Source: Rhodococcus sovatensis
GTDB taxonomy: Bacteria; Actinomycetota; Actinomycetes; Mycobacteriales; Mycobacteriaceae
Length of the DNA: 64,000 nucleotides
Assembly (NCBI RefSeq): GCF_037327425.1
Contig: NZ_CP147846.1
Span: forward strand, 310,001-374,000
Reading direction: 5' to 3'
Positions 1-8,148 of the stretch are shown in pieces. The notes below the pieces were generated by a model. That model was not told the origin of the DNA and made no database searches. It saw only the letters and a program-made list of their open reading frames with translations. The position numbers were made by a program, and so were the translations under genes. Every line of letters starts with the position of its first letter. The first letter of the stretch is position 1.

Positions 1-37
1 AACGCTTACGCTTCGAGGCGTATACGAACGTTTACGC
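1..37. repeat. Direct repeats upstream of the serine recombinase
   Basis: The 11-base motif AACGYTTACGC occurs at 1-11 and 27-37 in the same orientation, 26 bases apart. A short palindrome, CGTATACG, sits between them at 19-26. The array lies just upstream of the recombinase gene that starts at 77, so it could be a recombinase binding or res-type site, or an operator. The window edge cuts the region, so further copies to the left cannot be seen. Confidence 0.4.
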
Positions 38-76
38 CCTATCCGCCTCGACTTCCGACGCTCCAGGAGAACCGAA

Positions 77-772
77 ATGACGACGATGCAATCGCTCGAC
101 CAGCGCGAACACGCAGGACCAAAACTCAAGGGCCTCAGAGTCATCGGATACGCCCGTGTCAGCACAGCCACTCAGAGTGAACGCGGCCACGGTCTCGGCG
201 CTCAACTGGACCACATGCGAAGCTACTGTGCAGCAAATGATTTGAACCTGCTGACTGTCACGCACGACGTGGTCAGTGGCGGTAGCAGTGAAAAGATGTG
301 GGGACGCGAAGCAGCGATTCGAGCGATCGAGTCTGGTCTCGCAGATGCGCTTCTCGTTCGCGCCCTGGATCGGATCTCACGTGACCAGCTCGATGCTGCT
401 GCGTTGTTTAAGCGAGCAGCGCAACGTAATTGGAGGCTACTCGACTGCGAGCGAGCCGACAGCGGTGATCCGAGCCAGCGCCTACTCGCGGACATTCGCA
501 TTTCGATGGCCGCCGAAGAGCGTCGGAAGACCAGCGAGAGAACCAAGGAGGGACTGCGCCGCGCCAGGGCGCAGGGTAAGCAACTTGGCCGCCCGTCGAG
601 AATTGTGCCCGAGATCGTCGCCGAGATTGTGGCGCTTCGTACCGAGGACAAGGTCAGCGCGCAGCGCATCTCCGAACGGCTCGACCAGATCGGCGTGCCA
701 ACGCCCGGTGGCGGGTCAAAGTGGCAGGCCAGCACGATTCGCCGCCTGCTCCAGCGAGAGGGCGTGGCCTGA
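77..772 (+). CDS. Small serine recombinase (resolvase/invertase family)
   Basis: This 231-residue protein belongs to the resolvase/invertase family of serine recombinases, which cut and rejoin DNA through a phosphoserine link. The N-terminal motif YARVSTATQ places the nucleophile at Ser29. The segment LVRALDRISRD and the helical stretch rich in Glu and Arg (AEERRKTSERTKEG) fit the catalytic core and its E-helix. The C-terminus (VPTPGGG followed by STIRRLLQ) resembles the small DNA-binding part of the family. An AGGAGA ribosome site at 65-70 supports the start. The gene leads a tight run with a tiny membrane peptide and a tyrosine integrase, so it probably belongs to an integrated element. Its DNA target is not visible. 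Confidence 0.9.
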   Translation: MTTMQSLDQREHAGPKLKGLRVIGYARVSTATQSERGHGLGAQLDHMRSYCAANDLNLLTVTHDVVSGGSSEKMWGREAAIRAIESGLADALLVRALDRISRDQLDAAALFKRAAQRNWRLLDCERADSGDPSQRLLADIRISMAAEERRKTSERTKEGLRRARAQGKQLGRPSRIVPEIVAEIVALRTEDKVSAQRISERLDQIGVPTPGGGSKWQASTIRRLLQREGVA

Positions 773-773
773 G

Positions 774-860
774 ATGGACACCTTCGCCCTGATTCTCGTG
801 GTCGTCCTGCCCATCGCGTTCATCGTGATCGGCGCAATCTTCGGAACCGGAAAGAAGTAG
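774..860 (+). CDS. 28-residue hydrophobic peptide between two recombinase genes
   Basis: The ATG at 774 lies one base after the stop of the serine recombinase. The frame closes at 858-860, two bases before the integrase ATG at 863. The predicted peptide has a short acidic start (MDTFA), one hydrophobic segment of about 19 residues, and a basic end (GTGKK), which is the layout of a single-pass membrane peptide. Its position with almost no spacing suggests translation coupled to both neighbours. No function can be named. It could also be only a translational linker, but the clean membrane profile makes a real micro-protein plausible. Confidence 0.5.
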   Translation: MDTFALILVVVLPIAFIVIGAIFGTGKK

Positions 861-862
861 CA

Positions 863-2395
863 ATGCCCCACATCGAGAAGGCCGAGACCAAGCGCACCAA
901 GGACGGCAAGCCAGTCCCGTCGTATCGGGTTCGGTGGACCGAGAAGGCACGCGACGAGCACGGGCGACCGATCCCTTTCAACCCAGGCAGGCCCGACGGA
1001 CGAGCCAAGGAGGTCAACCGGCAACGCACCTTCCGGTCGAAGGAAGCAGCCCAGGAGTACTGCGACGAACTTAACGCTCAGCGGCACAAAGTAGTTGCCG
1101 CGTCGCCGTCGGAACTCCGCAAGCTCGGAGATCAGGCGCTCGGTTACTTTGCTCACCAGTACTTCGAGGGTTTGGCCGGGGCAGTGAAGCCGAGGTATGC
1201 GCGGGAGACCGAAGCCGTCTACAAGCGCTACATCGCAGACGCCTTTGCCACGCGGGCCGTCGCCTCGATCACTGCCGCGGACATACGGCGGTTCCGGGCT
1301 GATCTGCTGAGTCCGCGACCGAAGCGCAGCTACCGACCCGACGAGCCGGTGGAGATGGTTACGTTGGCGAGGACCACGATCAAGCCTGCGTACGACGTGC
1401 TGCGGAGGATCTTGGACGTTGCGGTCGTGGACGGGGCGATCCCGGCTAACCCGGTGCATTCGGTGCCGCTCGGTCGGACCACCATCGACGCGGACACCCC
1501 CGAGTTCGAGCCGCGACCACTCACCGCCGAACAGGTAGGTGCTGTAACCGACCACATCGCCCGCGTCCAGGGTTACCCGATCTACGCGTTGGCAGTGACG
1601 ACGAGCGCCTACAGCGGACTCCGCGCGGGAGAGCTTGCCGGCCTTAACGTCGGGGACGTGGGGTTGCCAGAGGTTGAGGGCCGCAATGGGTTTCTGCGCG
1701 TGACGCGGACAAGGCGAGCCGTTCGGGGTGGCTTCGAGACCGGCACCCCGAAGAGCAAGCGCAGCCGTAGGGCAGTGCCGATTGACGCGTGGCTGGCGGA
1801 CGACTTGCGCCGGTACCTCTCGGAGGTCCACCCGTTCGGCAACCCCGACCACGCGGACTACGACCCGAACGCGCCGTTGTTCCCTGGTCGGTATGCGACG
1901 GGGGAGACGATGCCGGACGGCCTGACCCAAGACGCTATTCGACCCGAGCGCGCGGCGGTCGTTGACCCTGAGGTACGTCGGAAGAACGGAGCGGCCGACC
2001 GCCGCAACGCGACCTACGACCCGACGGTGACCTGCATTCGGCCCGCCCCGTCCGAGGGGTACAAGTGGAGCGTTCCGATCAACCCCGGCAACGTCGCTGA
2101 CCACTACTTCGAGCCCGCCCTACGCGCGGTCGGGTTGCCGCACTCCCGCTGGCATGACCTCCGCCACACGTTCGCGGTGATGAGCCTGAGCGCGGGGGAG
2201 CACTACATGCAGGTCTCGAAGTGGCTCGGGCACGCGTCCTACGTGACTACGCTCAACGTCTACGCTGACTACATCGCGGAGAACGAAGGTGGGAAGCAGG
2301 CCCCGCTGACCCGTCCCCTTGCGGAACCGGCGCGCCAACAACCGGCCCCACAAGCCTCGAACGTAGTGCCGCTCTTTGGTAGGCGGTTGGGATAG
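863..2395 (+). CDS. Tyrosine-type site-specific integrase
   Basis: This 510-residue tyrosine recombinase would catalyse integration and excision of the element. The catalytic set is visible: Arg254 in SGLRAGEL, His431 and Arg434 in HDLRHT, His457 in WLGHAS, and the nucleophile Tyr467 in LNVYADY. The N-terminal part (about residues 1-80) is basic and resembles an arm-binding domain, followed by a core-binding region to about 200. The protein is longer than most phage integrases (350-420 residues), partly through an insert at about 330-400. It is transcribed towards the tRNA-Arg gene 2.3 kb away, which may be the attachment site. Confidence 0.92.
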   Translation: MPHIEKAETKRTKDGKPVPSYRVRWTEKARDEHGRPIPFNPGRPDGRAKEVNRQRTFRSKEAAQEYCDELNAQRHKVVAASPSELRKLGDQALGYFAHQYFEGLAGAVKPRYARETEAVYKRYIADAFATRAVASITAADIRRFRADLLSPRPKRSYRPDEPVEMVTLARTTIKPAYDVLRRILDVAVVDGAIPANPVHSVPLGRTTIDADTPEFEPRPLTAEQVGAVTDHIARVQGYPIYALAVTTSAYSGLRAGELAGLNVGDVGLPEVEGRNGFLRVTRTRRAVRGGFETGTPKSKRSRRAVPIDAWLADDLRRYLSEVHPFGNPDHADYDPNAPLFPGRYATGETMPDGLTQDAIRPERAAVVDPEVRRKNGAADRRNATYDPTVTCIRPAPSEGYKWSVPINPGNVADHYFEPALRAVGLPHSRWHDLRHTFAVMSLSAGEHYMQVSKWLGHASYVTTLNVYADYIAENEGGKQAPLTRPLAEPARQQPAPQASNVVPLFGRRLG

Positions 2396-2433
2396 GAAGG
2401 CGGTGCACCCTGGTAGACAGCGATTGAACTCAG

Positions 2434-3366
2434 TCAGGACTCCTTTACGTATTCGGTCATGTAGTGATTTGCCCAGTCATCTGCAATTTGAGGAAGTTCA
2501 CGAATTACCTCTCTGCCGAATAGAAGGTCGTCTACATGTCCCATATTAAGAATATCCACCATTCTGCAAAGGTATGATCTACCCTTTCCCCACCAAGTTT
2601 CAAAAGCGTCCACCATAACGAGATGGTGGATTTTGATTCCTGAGCCTCGCTCAAGTTCCTCGCGTTCGTAGCCGTCTAGGCTGGTAATGTAGACCGCGTC
2701 CGAGATTTTGCTGCCAAACGTGGTGGTGTAGTAATATTCTTTTATTTCCCACATCGCGATCGGATTTCGGGTCGAGGGAAAGGATCCATCGTATCGACGT
2801 GAGAACGTTTGGTAGAGCTTTCCGTCATGATCGACGGAAGTCATTTTGCGGGGATCGTAGTCGCATGGTAAGCCGTTAAGCCGTTCTGCAACAATCAAAT
2901 TGACGATACCAGTCAGATATGACTCTCTCTTTTTCTCGTCTTTTTGCTTGTTAAGCGGGACTCTCACGATCGAATCGCCAACGTGGTATTCGACGGCGCT
3001 CTCTTCTCCTTTGCTATTCAAGATCCGATTTCCTGTCATTCGAGCCCCGACAGAATCTTTTACTTCGTCGTATGCCTCAAAGGCCTCGACCGAGTTCATC
3101 AGATCGACACGGACCTGATTGTTCAAAATTTCGGCCCGATAGGTGAAGTACTCACTTAGCAGGAAGGCGAATTGGCTTGGATTGGTCGGAGTTCCAAGTG
3201 TCTCTGTGGGTTGCCCGAGCTTCTTCAGGGCCGCGAACATATCGTCAATTGAGGGGTTTCGGACGGTCGATGCACCACGAATCGAATACCCGAGTGATTC
3301 GCTGATAGCGCGAACGTAAGCCCAGAAACTGGTGGGATTACCGAAAAATCTTGGGTCAGCCTTCAT
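2434..3366 (-). CDS. Putative type II restriction endonuclease
   Basis: This 310-residue protein is not recognised by name, but its position identifies it. It follows a small HTH gene with an ATGA overlap and is divergent from a DNA adenine methylase, the usual order of a type II restriction-modification system with a controller gene. The stretch WEIKEYYYTTTFGSK (Glu207, Lys209) resembles the E-x-K part of a PD-(D/E)xK nuclease active site. A GAGGAGGA ribosome site precedes the ATG. Base composition is close to half G+C, well below the flanking genes, which suggests acquisition by transfer. The target sequence cannot be predicted from what is seen. Confidence 0.65.
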   Translation of the reverse strand: MKADPRFFGNPTSFWAYVRAISESLGYSIRGASTVRNPSIDDMFAALKKLGQPTETLGTPTNPSQFAFLLSEYFTYRAEILNNQVRVDLMNSVEAFEAYDEVKDSVGARMTGNRILNSKGEESAVEYHVGDSIVRVPLNKQKDEKKRESYLTGIVNLIVAERLNGLPCDYDPRKMTSVDHDGKLYQTFSRRYDGSFPSTRNPIAMWEIKEYYYTTTFGSKISDAVYITSLDGYEREELERGSGIKIHHLVMVDAFETWWGKGRSYLCRMVDILNMGHVDDLLFGREVIRELPQIADDWANHYMTEYVKES

Positions 3367-3602
3367 AGGTCCTCCTCGAAGCGCTTGACCAGCGAAGCGA
3401 GAGAAACGTCCAGTGCTGCGGCGATTGCATGGAGTTCCACGAGATCGAGACGGCGTGTTCCGGACTCGTACTTGCTGACAAACGATTGCGGTTCGTTGAG
3501 TCGATCGGCCAGCTGTTGCTGGCTCAATCCGGCCTCGGCACGTGCTTCGCGAAGGACTCGCAGCAGTTCGGCGTATGCCCGAGTGGTGATCGACTTTTCC
3601 AC
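3363..3602 (-). CDS. Small HTH (Cro/C1-type) regulator, controller-protein-like
   Basis: This 79-residue protein has a classic XRE/Cro helix-turn-helix (LSQQQLADRLNEPQSFVSKYE at about residues 26-46). The GTG at 3602 was chosen because all longer versions run backwards into the divergent methylase gene. Its stop overlaps the ATG of the nuclease gene, so the two are co-translated. Small HTH proteins placed like this (C proteins) delay nuclease expression until the methylase has protected the host. That role is inferred from context and from the palindrome in the promoter region. A general phage-type repressor is the alternative. Confidence 0.75.
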   Translation of the reverse strand: MEKSITTRAYAELLRVLREARAEAGLSQQQLADRLNEPQSFVSKYESGTRRLDLVELHAIAAALDVSLASLVKRFEEDL

Positions 3603-3668
3603 GATCGGAGTTGACCAGTGCCCGTGTTCGTATCCGAAATTGGGATACTTGCCTGCTAGGCTCTCACG
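3603..3668. promoter_or_regulatory. Divergent promoter region with palindrome between HTH and methylase genes
   Basis: The 66 bases between the two divergent starts contain a perfect dyad, GTATCC at 3630-3635 and GGATAC at 3643-3648, separated by seven bases. Its place suggests the operator of the small HTH protein (a C-box equivalent) acting on both directions. TAGGCT at 3657-3662 could serve as a -10 element for the methylase and would give a nearly leaderless message, since the ATG follows six bases later and no ribosome site is seen. Confidence 0.55.
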
Positions 3669-4553
3669 ATGACCACGACCGAGACCTTGTTTGACGTGTC
3701 GGAGCCAATTGCACCGTTCAAGACGCAGCTTCTGAAGTGGATCGGTAACAAGCAACGCTTCGCCCATGAGATCGCGTCGTACTTCCCCCAGGACGTGGGT
3801 ACGTACTTCGAACCCTTTGTCGGGAGTGGTGCGGTACTTGGTACCTATGCGCCCGTCCGCGGATTTGCATCTGACGCACTGGGTCCTCTCGCGGAGATCT
3901 GGACGACTCTCTCTGAAGATCCAGAACTGCTGAAGGAGTGGTACGCGGAACGGCGCAACCTTGTTGACCCGGAATTTACTAACAAGTCTGAGGTCTACGA
4001 GAAGGTCAAAGCTTCGTACAACTTCACGCCCAACGGTGCTGATCTTCTTTACATCTGCCGTTCTTGCTACGGCGGTGTCGTAAGGTTCCGAAAGGCCGAC
4101 CACTACCTGTCGACGCCTTGCGGCGTTCACAAGCCCGTATCCTCGGAGTCATTCAGCAAGCGGGTCGACACCTGGTCAGAGCGCGTGAAGGGGACAAAGT
4201 TCGCGCATCTCGACTATCGGGAGGCGATGCAATCGGCTGTGGCGGGCGATCTTGTCTACTGCGACCCGCCCTACACGGACACCCAGGCAATCCTTTACGG
4301 GGCACAACAGTTCCTGCTTGAAGATCTGTTTACGGAGATCGACAGATGCAAGTCGCGCGGCGTACGGGTGGCTCTCAGCATCGATGGAACAAAGAAGTCG
4401 GGTCTAAAGAGCGTCGTCAATGCCGCCCCGGATGGTCTTTTCGTCAGCGAGGTAATGGTGAACTGTGGCAGGTCCATGCTCCGTCGGTTCCAGATGAGCG
4501 GACAGACCCTGGAGTCCGAAGTAGTGGCGGACAGGCTACTGCTTACCTACTAG
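3669..4553 (+). CDS. DNA N6-adenine methyltransferase (D12 class, Dam/DpnM-like)
   Basis: This 294-residue enzyme transfers a methyl group from S-adenosylmethionine to adenine in DNA. It has the D12-class signature in order: LLKWIGNKQR near the N-terminus (residues 21-30), the SAM-binding motif FEPFVGSG (47-54), and the catalytic DPPY (199-202). The length fits the family (260-300 residues). It is divergent from the HTH and nuclease genes and is the protective partner of the restriction-modification module. The specificity is unknown. The family includes GATC enzymes but also others such as the EcoRV methylase. Confidence 0.92.
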   Translation: MTTTETLFDVSEPIAPFKTQLLKWIGNKQRFAHEIASYFPQDVGTYFEPFVGSGAVLGTYAPVRGFASDALGPLAEIWTTLSEDPELLKEWYAERRNLVDPEFTNKSEVYEKVKASYNFTPNGADLLYICRSCYGGVVRFRKADHYLSTPCGVHKPVSSESFSKRVDTWSERVKGTKFAHLDYREAMQSAVAGDLVYCDPPYTDTQAILYGAQQFLLEDLFTEIDRCKSRGVRVALSIDGTKKSGLKSVVNAAPDGLFVSEVMVNCGRSMLRRFQMSGQTLESEVVADRLLLTY

Positions 4554-4692
4554 CGGCGTCGTAGACGAGCTGAGAGCGCGAACACGTGAGGTAAGCCGTC
4601 GCTCACGCGTAAATCACGCGCGTTTCAGGCTTGGATCGGTCGGTTCAGCCCCTCGGATCGGGCCTCGCAGGCGCTATACCTGCGCCTTTAGG
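4554..4692. other. Gene-free junction between methylase and tRNA-Arg, possible attachment region
   Basis: No gene is seen here. The stretch holds an inverted repeat CGTGAG (4585-4590) / CTCACG (4602-4607), a direct repeat TCACGCG (4603-4609 and 4614-4620), and a hairpin AGGCGC...GCGCCT just before the tRNA. Such small repeats are common as integrase arm sites. The tRNA 3' end at 4693 faces this segment, so the element-host junction (attR or attL) most likely lies here or inside the tRNA. The matching copy would be left of the window. Confidence 0.4.
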
Positions 4693-4768
4693 TGGTGCCC
4701 TCGGCAGGATTCGAACCTGCGACCTACCCTTTAGGAGAGGGTTGCTCTATCCCCTGAGCTACGAAGGC
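4693..4768 (-). tRNA. tRNA-Arg (anticodon CCU)
   Basis: The minus strand folds as a complete tRNA. The acceptor stem pairs GCCTTCG with CGAGGGC, the D-arm contains TAGCTCAG, the anticodon stem ACCCT/AGGGT encloses the loop CTCCTAA (anticodon CCT), and the T-arm contains GGTTCGAATCC. The discriminator is A and CCA is encoded at 4695-4693. It reads AGG codons. Its 3' end points at the integrated element, and tRNA-Arg genes are common targets of tyrosine integrases. Confidence 0.96.
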
Positions 4769-4802
4769 GAGTTGTGCACGGACGAGTGTACCGGTCGCTG
4801 GA

Positions 4803-7259
4803 TCAGTCGGCCGCAATAGCATCGACGATGGTCGACCGTGAGGCGTGGACGGCCGGCGGTAGTGACCCGACCAGGGCGAGGAGCAGCGCGACGAGTCCGT
4901 AGAGCAGGATCGACGGGTCCGCCGTGTACTCGATGGCGATGCCTGTGCTCGCGCCGAGGATGAGGGTGCTGAGGTATTGCAGCGCGGCACCGATTGCCAG
5001 CCCCAGCACACCGCCGACGATGCCGACTGCCAGCGCTTCGCTCAGCACCATCCGTCCGAGTGTTCCGCGGCTCGCGCCCATGGCTCGCAGTACGCCTAGT
5101 TCTCGGCGTCGTTCGAGGACCGACAACATCAGTGTGTTGAGCAGCGCGACAGCTGCGACGACGGCCACGATCCATTGCAGTGCCACGGCGAGGGCACCGG
5201 CCTGCGCGATGGATGCGCTCGCGCCTTCGAGTGCTTGGGTGCCGGAGTAGATGTTGATCTCGGGCGGCAGAGTGTCGTCCAACGTTTTCTGGACGGTGTC
5301 CGAGTCGACCGCGATCTCCAGATAGGTAGCGCCTGGGCGTTCGAACCACTCCTGCATGGAATCGAGCGAGATCGCCATGGTTCCACCGGCGGCATTGAGG
5401 TAGTCGACCACGGCAAGTACTTTCACCGGGCGCACTCCGGTGGGAGTGGGGAGCTCGATGGTGCTTCCCGCTGAAACATTCAGCGCGAGGCCAAGATTGC
5501 GGGATATGGCGACGCCGTCGCCGCGCAGCACAGCGGCTTCCACGGATTCGTCGAGGACCGAGAGTGTCACGGCGTTGCTGCCTGCGGCGACGCCTTGGAT
5601 GGCGACGAGTTCGTCGCCGAGATCCGCGTACGCCCACTGCCCTTCGACGACGTTCGTCACCCCCGGGGTCGAGCGAATCTGCTGCACCACTGCAGGATCC
5701 AACGTCGCGCCCGAGGGCACCGCGTAGCTGGACGTCAGTGACGCGTAGACGTCGGTGCGGCCCAGGGACGACAACGACTCGGTCGCCGAGCTCGTCAGAT
5801 TGTTCAATGCTCCTGACACGCCGACGATGACGCCGACGGCCACGATGATCGTCATGACGGTTGCCCAGATTCGGCCCGGCGCGCGTTCGATGGTGGCGCT
5901 CGCCAACCGTCCAGCGCCACCCCAGCGGCGCGGAACATTGCCTGCCGCACCGACGATCATTCCGGTCCCACCCACGCACAGCGCGACGACGCCGACGAGG
6001 AACACGGCGCCCGCAGCAAGTGCCGCTTCTCCGTCGACCGTCACCGCCAACACGACCGACCCGGCGATCGCTGCAGCGCCGAGCATCCCGACACCGAGGG
6101 CGAACCGACCGGACGGCCCCGACGAGGCTTCCGACCCACCCACGGCCAAAGCCTCGACTGGAGAAATGCGATACACCTGCACGGCTGCCAGAGCAGACGC
6201 CGCCACACACGCAGCCACGCACAGGATGATTGCCGAAGGGATTGCGTAGACCGGCAACACGTATTCGAGTCGGACGTCGAACGCCTCGATCAGAAACGGG
6301 GGCAGGCTGTCGATTGCAAGGTTCCCCATCAAGATCCCGAGCGGAACGCCGATCGATCCTGCGACGAGCCCGACCAGTGCAGCTTCGGTCAGCAGGTCTC
6401 GGACGATCGTGGCGCGCCGACCGCCGATGGAGCGCAACACCGAGATGGTCGGTCGGCGCTTCGCAATTGCCATGTTCATGACGTTGAACACCAGGAAGCC
6501 TGCGACGACGAAGGCGATCAACGAGACCATGAGTGTGGAGTTTCGTGTCAGGCTCATGGCCGTGTCGGCTCGCTCGGCGCGAAAGTCCGGGCTCATCACG
6601 GCGACTCGGCCACCGACTGCATCCCGGACTGCGTCGGCTGCATCGCCCACGACGAAGATCGAATCCAGCTGTCCGGCTCGGTCGGTGAGGGTCTGGGCGG
6701 CAGGCAGGGGAGTGATCAGGAAATTGCCGCCGCCGATTCGTTCCGAACCCTCCCCGGTCACCACGCCGACTGCAGTCAGAGTGCGTCCGGCTACCTCGAA
6801 GGTCTGTCCCTCGGCGTATCCGGTGTTCGGCCCGACGAGTACGGCGCCCGGGCGCGCGAGGTCGGTGATCGAACCCGACACAGCGCTCTGGAGATCCGAA
6901 TCGAGGGCGGTGATGGATGCGTCGACGCCGATGACGGTGAGCGAGCCACTGCCGGTGACGATCTCGCCGCGCAGCAGCGGTACTGCCGCCTCGACGCCGG
7001 GTACTGCGCGGATGACGTCGAGTTCGGTTGCAGCGAAACCGGTGTCCGTCACACCGACGACCTCGAGATCGGCGTCACCGGCGATGGAGACCGCAAGCTT
7101 TTCGACCGAACCGGTGAGGGAGCCGTACGTCCCCAGCACCGCAACGAGGAGCGCGGCCGCGACCGCAACGACTCCAGCCGATACCAGCGATCGAACCCAG
7201 TGCGCACGGAGGTCTCGAAATCCGAGAACCCGAAAGCGACTGACGGCCGTCCCGATCAC
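4803..7259 (-). CDS. ABC transporter permease, FtsX/MacB type
   Basis: This 818-residue membrane protein is the permease of an ABC exporter or mechanotransmission system. It has the duplicated FtsX layout: an N-terminal membrane helix (about 20-45), a long extracytoplasmic MacB-type domain (about 50-250), a block of three or four helices to about 390, a second periplasmic-type domain (about 470-670), and a final FtsX block containing LERRRELGVLRAMGASRGTL. The start GTG overlaps the stop of the ATPase gene (GTGA), so both are made together. No accessory protein is encoded next to it, so the substrate is unknown. Lipids, peptides and drugs are all handled by relatives. Confidence 0.88.
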   Translation of the reverse strand: MIGTAVSRFRVLGFRDLRAHWVRSLVSAGVVAVAAALLVAVLGTYGSLTGSVEKLAVSIAGDADLEVVGVTDTGFAATELDVIRAVPGVEAAVPLLRGEIVTGSGSLTVIGVDASITALDSDLQSAVSGSITDLARPGAVLVGPNTGYAEGQTFEVAGRTLTAVGVVTGEGSERIGGGNFLITPLPAAQTLTDRAGQLDSIFVVGDAADAVRDAVGGRVAVMSPDFRAERADTAMSLTRNSTLMVSLIAFVVAGFLVFNVMNMAIAKRRPTISVLRSIGGRRATIVRDLLTEAALVGLVAGSIGVPLGILMGNLAIDSLPPFLIEAFDVRLEYVLPVYAIPSAIILCVAACVAASALAAVQVYRISPVEALAVGGSEASSGPSGRFALGVGMLGAAAIAGSVVLAVTVDGEAALAAGAVFLVGVVALCVGGTGMIVGAAGNVPRRWGGAGRLASATIERAPGRIWATVMTIIVAVGVIVGVSGALNNLTSSATESLSSLGRTDVYASLTSSYAVPSGATLDPAVVQQIRSTPGVTNVVEGQWAYADLGDELVAIQGVAAGSNAVTLSVLDESVEAAVLRGDGVAISRNLGLALNVSAGSTIELPTPTGVRPVKVLAVVDYLNAAGGTMAISLDSMQEWFERPGATYLEIAVDSDTVQKTLDDTLPPEINIYSGTQALEGASASIAQAGALAVALQWIVAVVAAVALLNTLMLSVLERRRELGVLRAMGASRGTLGRMVLSEALAVGIVGGVLGLAIGAALQYLSTLILGASTGIAIEYTADPSILLYGLVALLLALVGSLPPAVHASRSTIVDAIAAD

Positions 7260-7969
7260 ACTTCCTGTCCTGACAGGACATCGGTATCGATCCGACCGTC
7301 GAGCATGGAAATGACGCGATCGGTTCTCCGCGCAGCTTCGAGGTCATGCGTAGCCATGACGACAGCGCCGGTGTCATCGCTGTCGTGTGCGATGTCGGCG
7401 AGTATGTCGAGTACTGAGTGCGACGTCTTCGAGTCGAGATTGCCGGTCGGCTCGTCGGCGATGATCAGTGCCGGGTTCATGACGAGAGCCCGCGCGATCG
7501 CCACCCGCTGGATCTGACCGCCGGAGAGCTGAGCCGGGCGGTGCTCAGCGCGATCCGACAGTCCGACCATGTCGAGCAGGCGCATCGCATCGGCCTTGGC
7601 TTTGGACATCGGTATCCCGTCGAGCAGCTTGGGTACCGCAACGTTCTCCCATGCCGACATCGTGGGCAGCAGATTGAAGAACTGGAAGACGAACCCGACG
7701 CGATGGCGCCGGAAGTCCGACTGTTCGTTGTCGTTGAGCTTCGTGATGTCGATGCCGTCGAAGACCACGGTTCCGGCGTCGGGAACGTCGAGGGCGCCGA
7801 GCATGTGCAACAAGGTGCTCTTGCCTGCTCCGGACGGTGCAACCAGGGAGACGAATTGGCCACCCGACACGGTGAGGTCGATCCCGTCCAGAGCTCGTAC
7901 CGGTTGTTCCCCGGTCGAATACTCCTTGACGACGCCATCGAGGCGGACCGTGAGAGCGGGCGTGGCCAT
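7256..7969 (-). CDS. ABC transporter ATP-binding protein, LolD/MacB type
   Basis: This 237-residue ATPase drives the FtsX-type permease encoded next. It shows Walker A APSGAGKST (residues 44-52), the Q-loop FVFQFFNLLP, the signature LSGGQIQRVAIARAL, Walker B ALIIADEPTGNLDS, and the switch His in MATHDLEAA. The Q-loop and signature wording is typical of the LolD/MacB subfamily. Translation starts at the ATG at 7969, with an AAGAGGAG ribosome site close by. A long upstream frame exists but contains the hairpin at 7994-8021 and part of the preceding gene region, so it was not used. A strong dyad just upstream may control the operon. Confidence 0.93.
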   Translation of the reverse strand: MATPALTVRLDGVVKEYSTGEQPVRALDGIDLTVSGGQFVSLVAPSGAGKSTLLHMLGALDVPDAGTVVFDGIDITKLNDNEQSDFRRHRVGFVFQFFNLLPTMSAWENVAVPKLLDGIPMSKAKADAMRLLDMVGLSDRAEHRPAQLSGGQIQRVAIARALVMNPALIIADEPTGNLDSKTSHSVLDILADIAHDSDDTGAVVMATHDLEAARRTDRVISMLDGRIDTDVLSGQEV

Positions 7970-7993
7970 ATGCGACTCCTCTTGGAACGTAAA

Positions 7994-8021
7994 GAACCGT
8001 CCACACGAATGTGGACGGTTC
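7994..8021. promoter_or_regulatory. Perfect 12-bp inverted repeat upstream of the ABC exporter operon
   Basis: GAACCGTCCACA (7994-8005) and its exact complement TGTGGACGGTTC (8010-8021) flank the four bases CGAA. The dyad lies 25 bases upstream of the ATPase start and downstream of the PucR-like gene. It could be the operator of a repressor encoded elsewhere or a terminator of the upstream gene. Only three T residues follow on the transcribed strand, which favours an operator. A second small hairpin, GCCGCT-cga-AGCGGC, lies at about 8061-8075. Confidence 0.55.
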
Positions 8022-8148
8022 AATAGTGACAGCGTCCGCCAGTGCGCCTCTCGGCAAGAGGCCGCTCGAAGCGGCATTTGTGTTGGTACCCGGGGCATGG
8101 ATCGAACGCTGTCGAAGTGTCCAACCAGCGCCCCGGACGAATAATTCC

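Noticed and set aside
3363..4130. 255-codon version of the small HTH gene
   Set aside because: The extra N-terminal part lies antisense to the methylase gene and is low-complexity. The GTG at 3602 gives a normal XRE protein.
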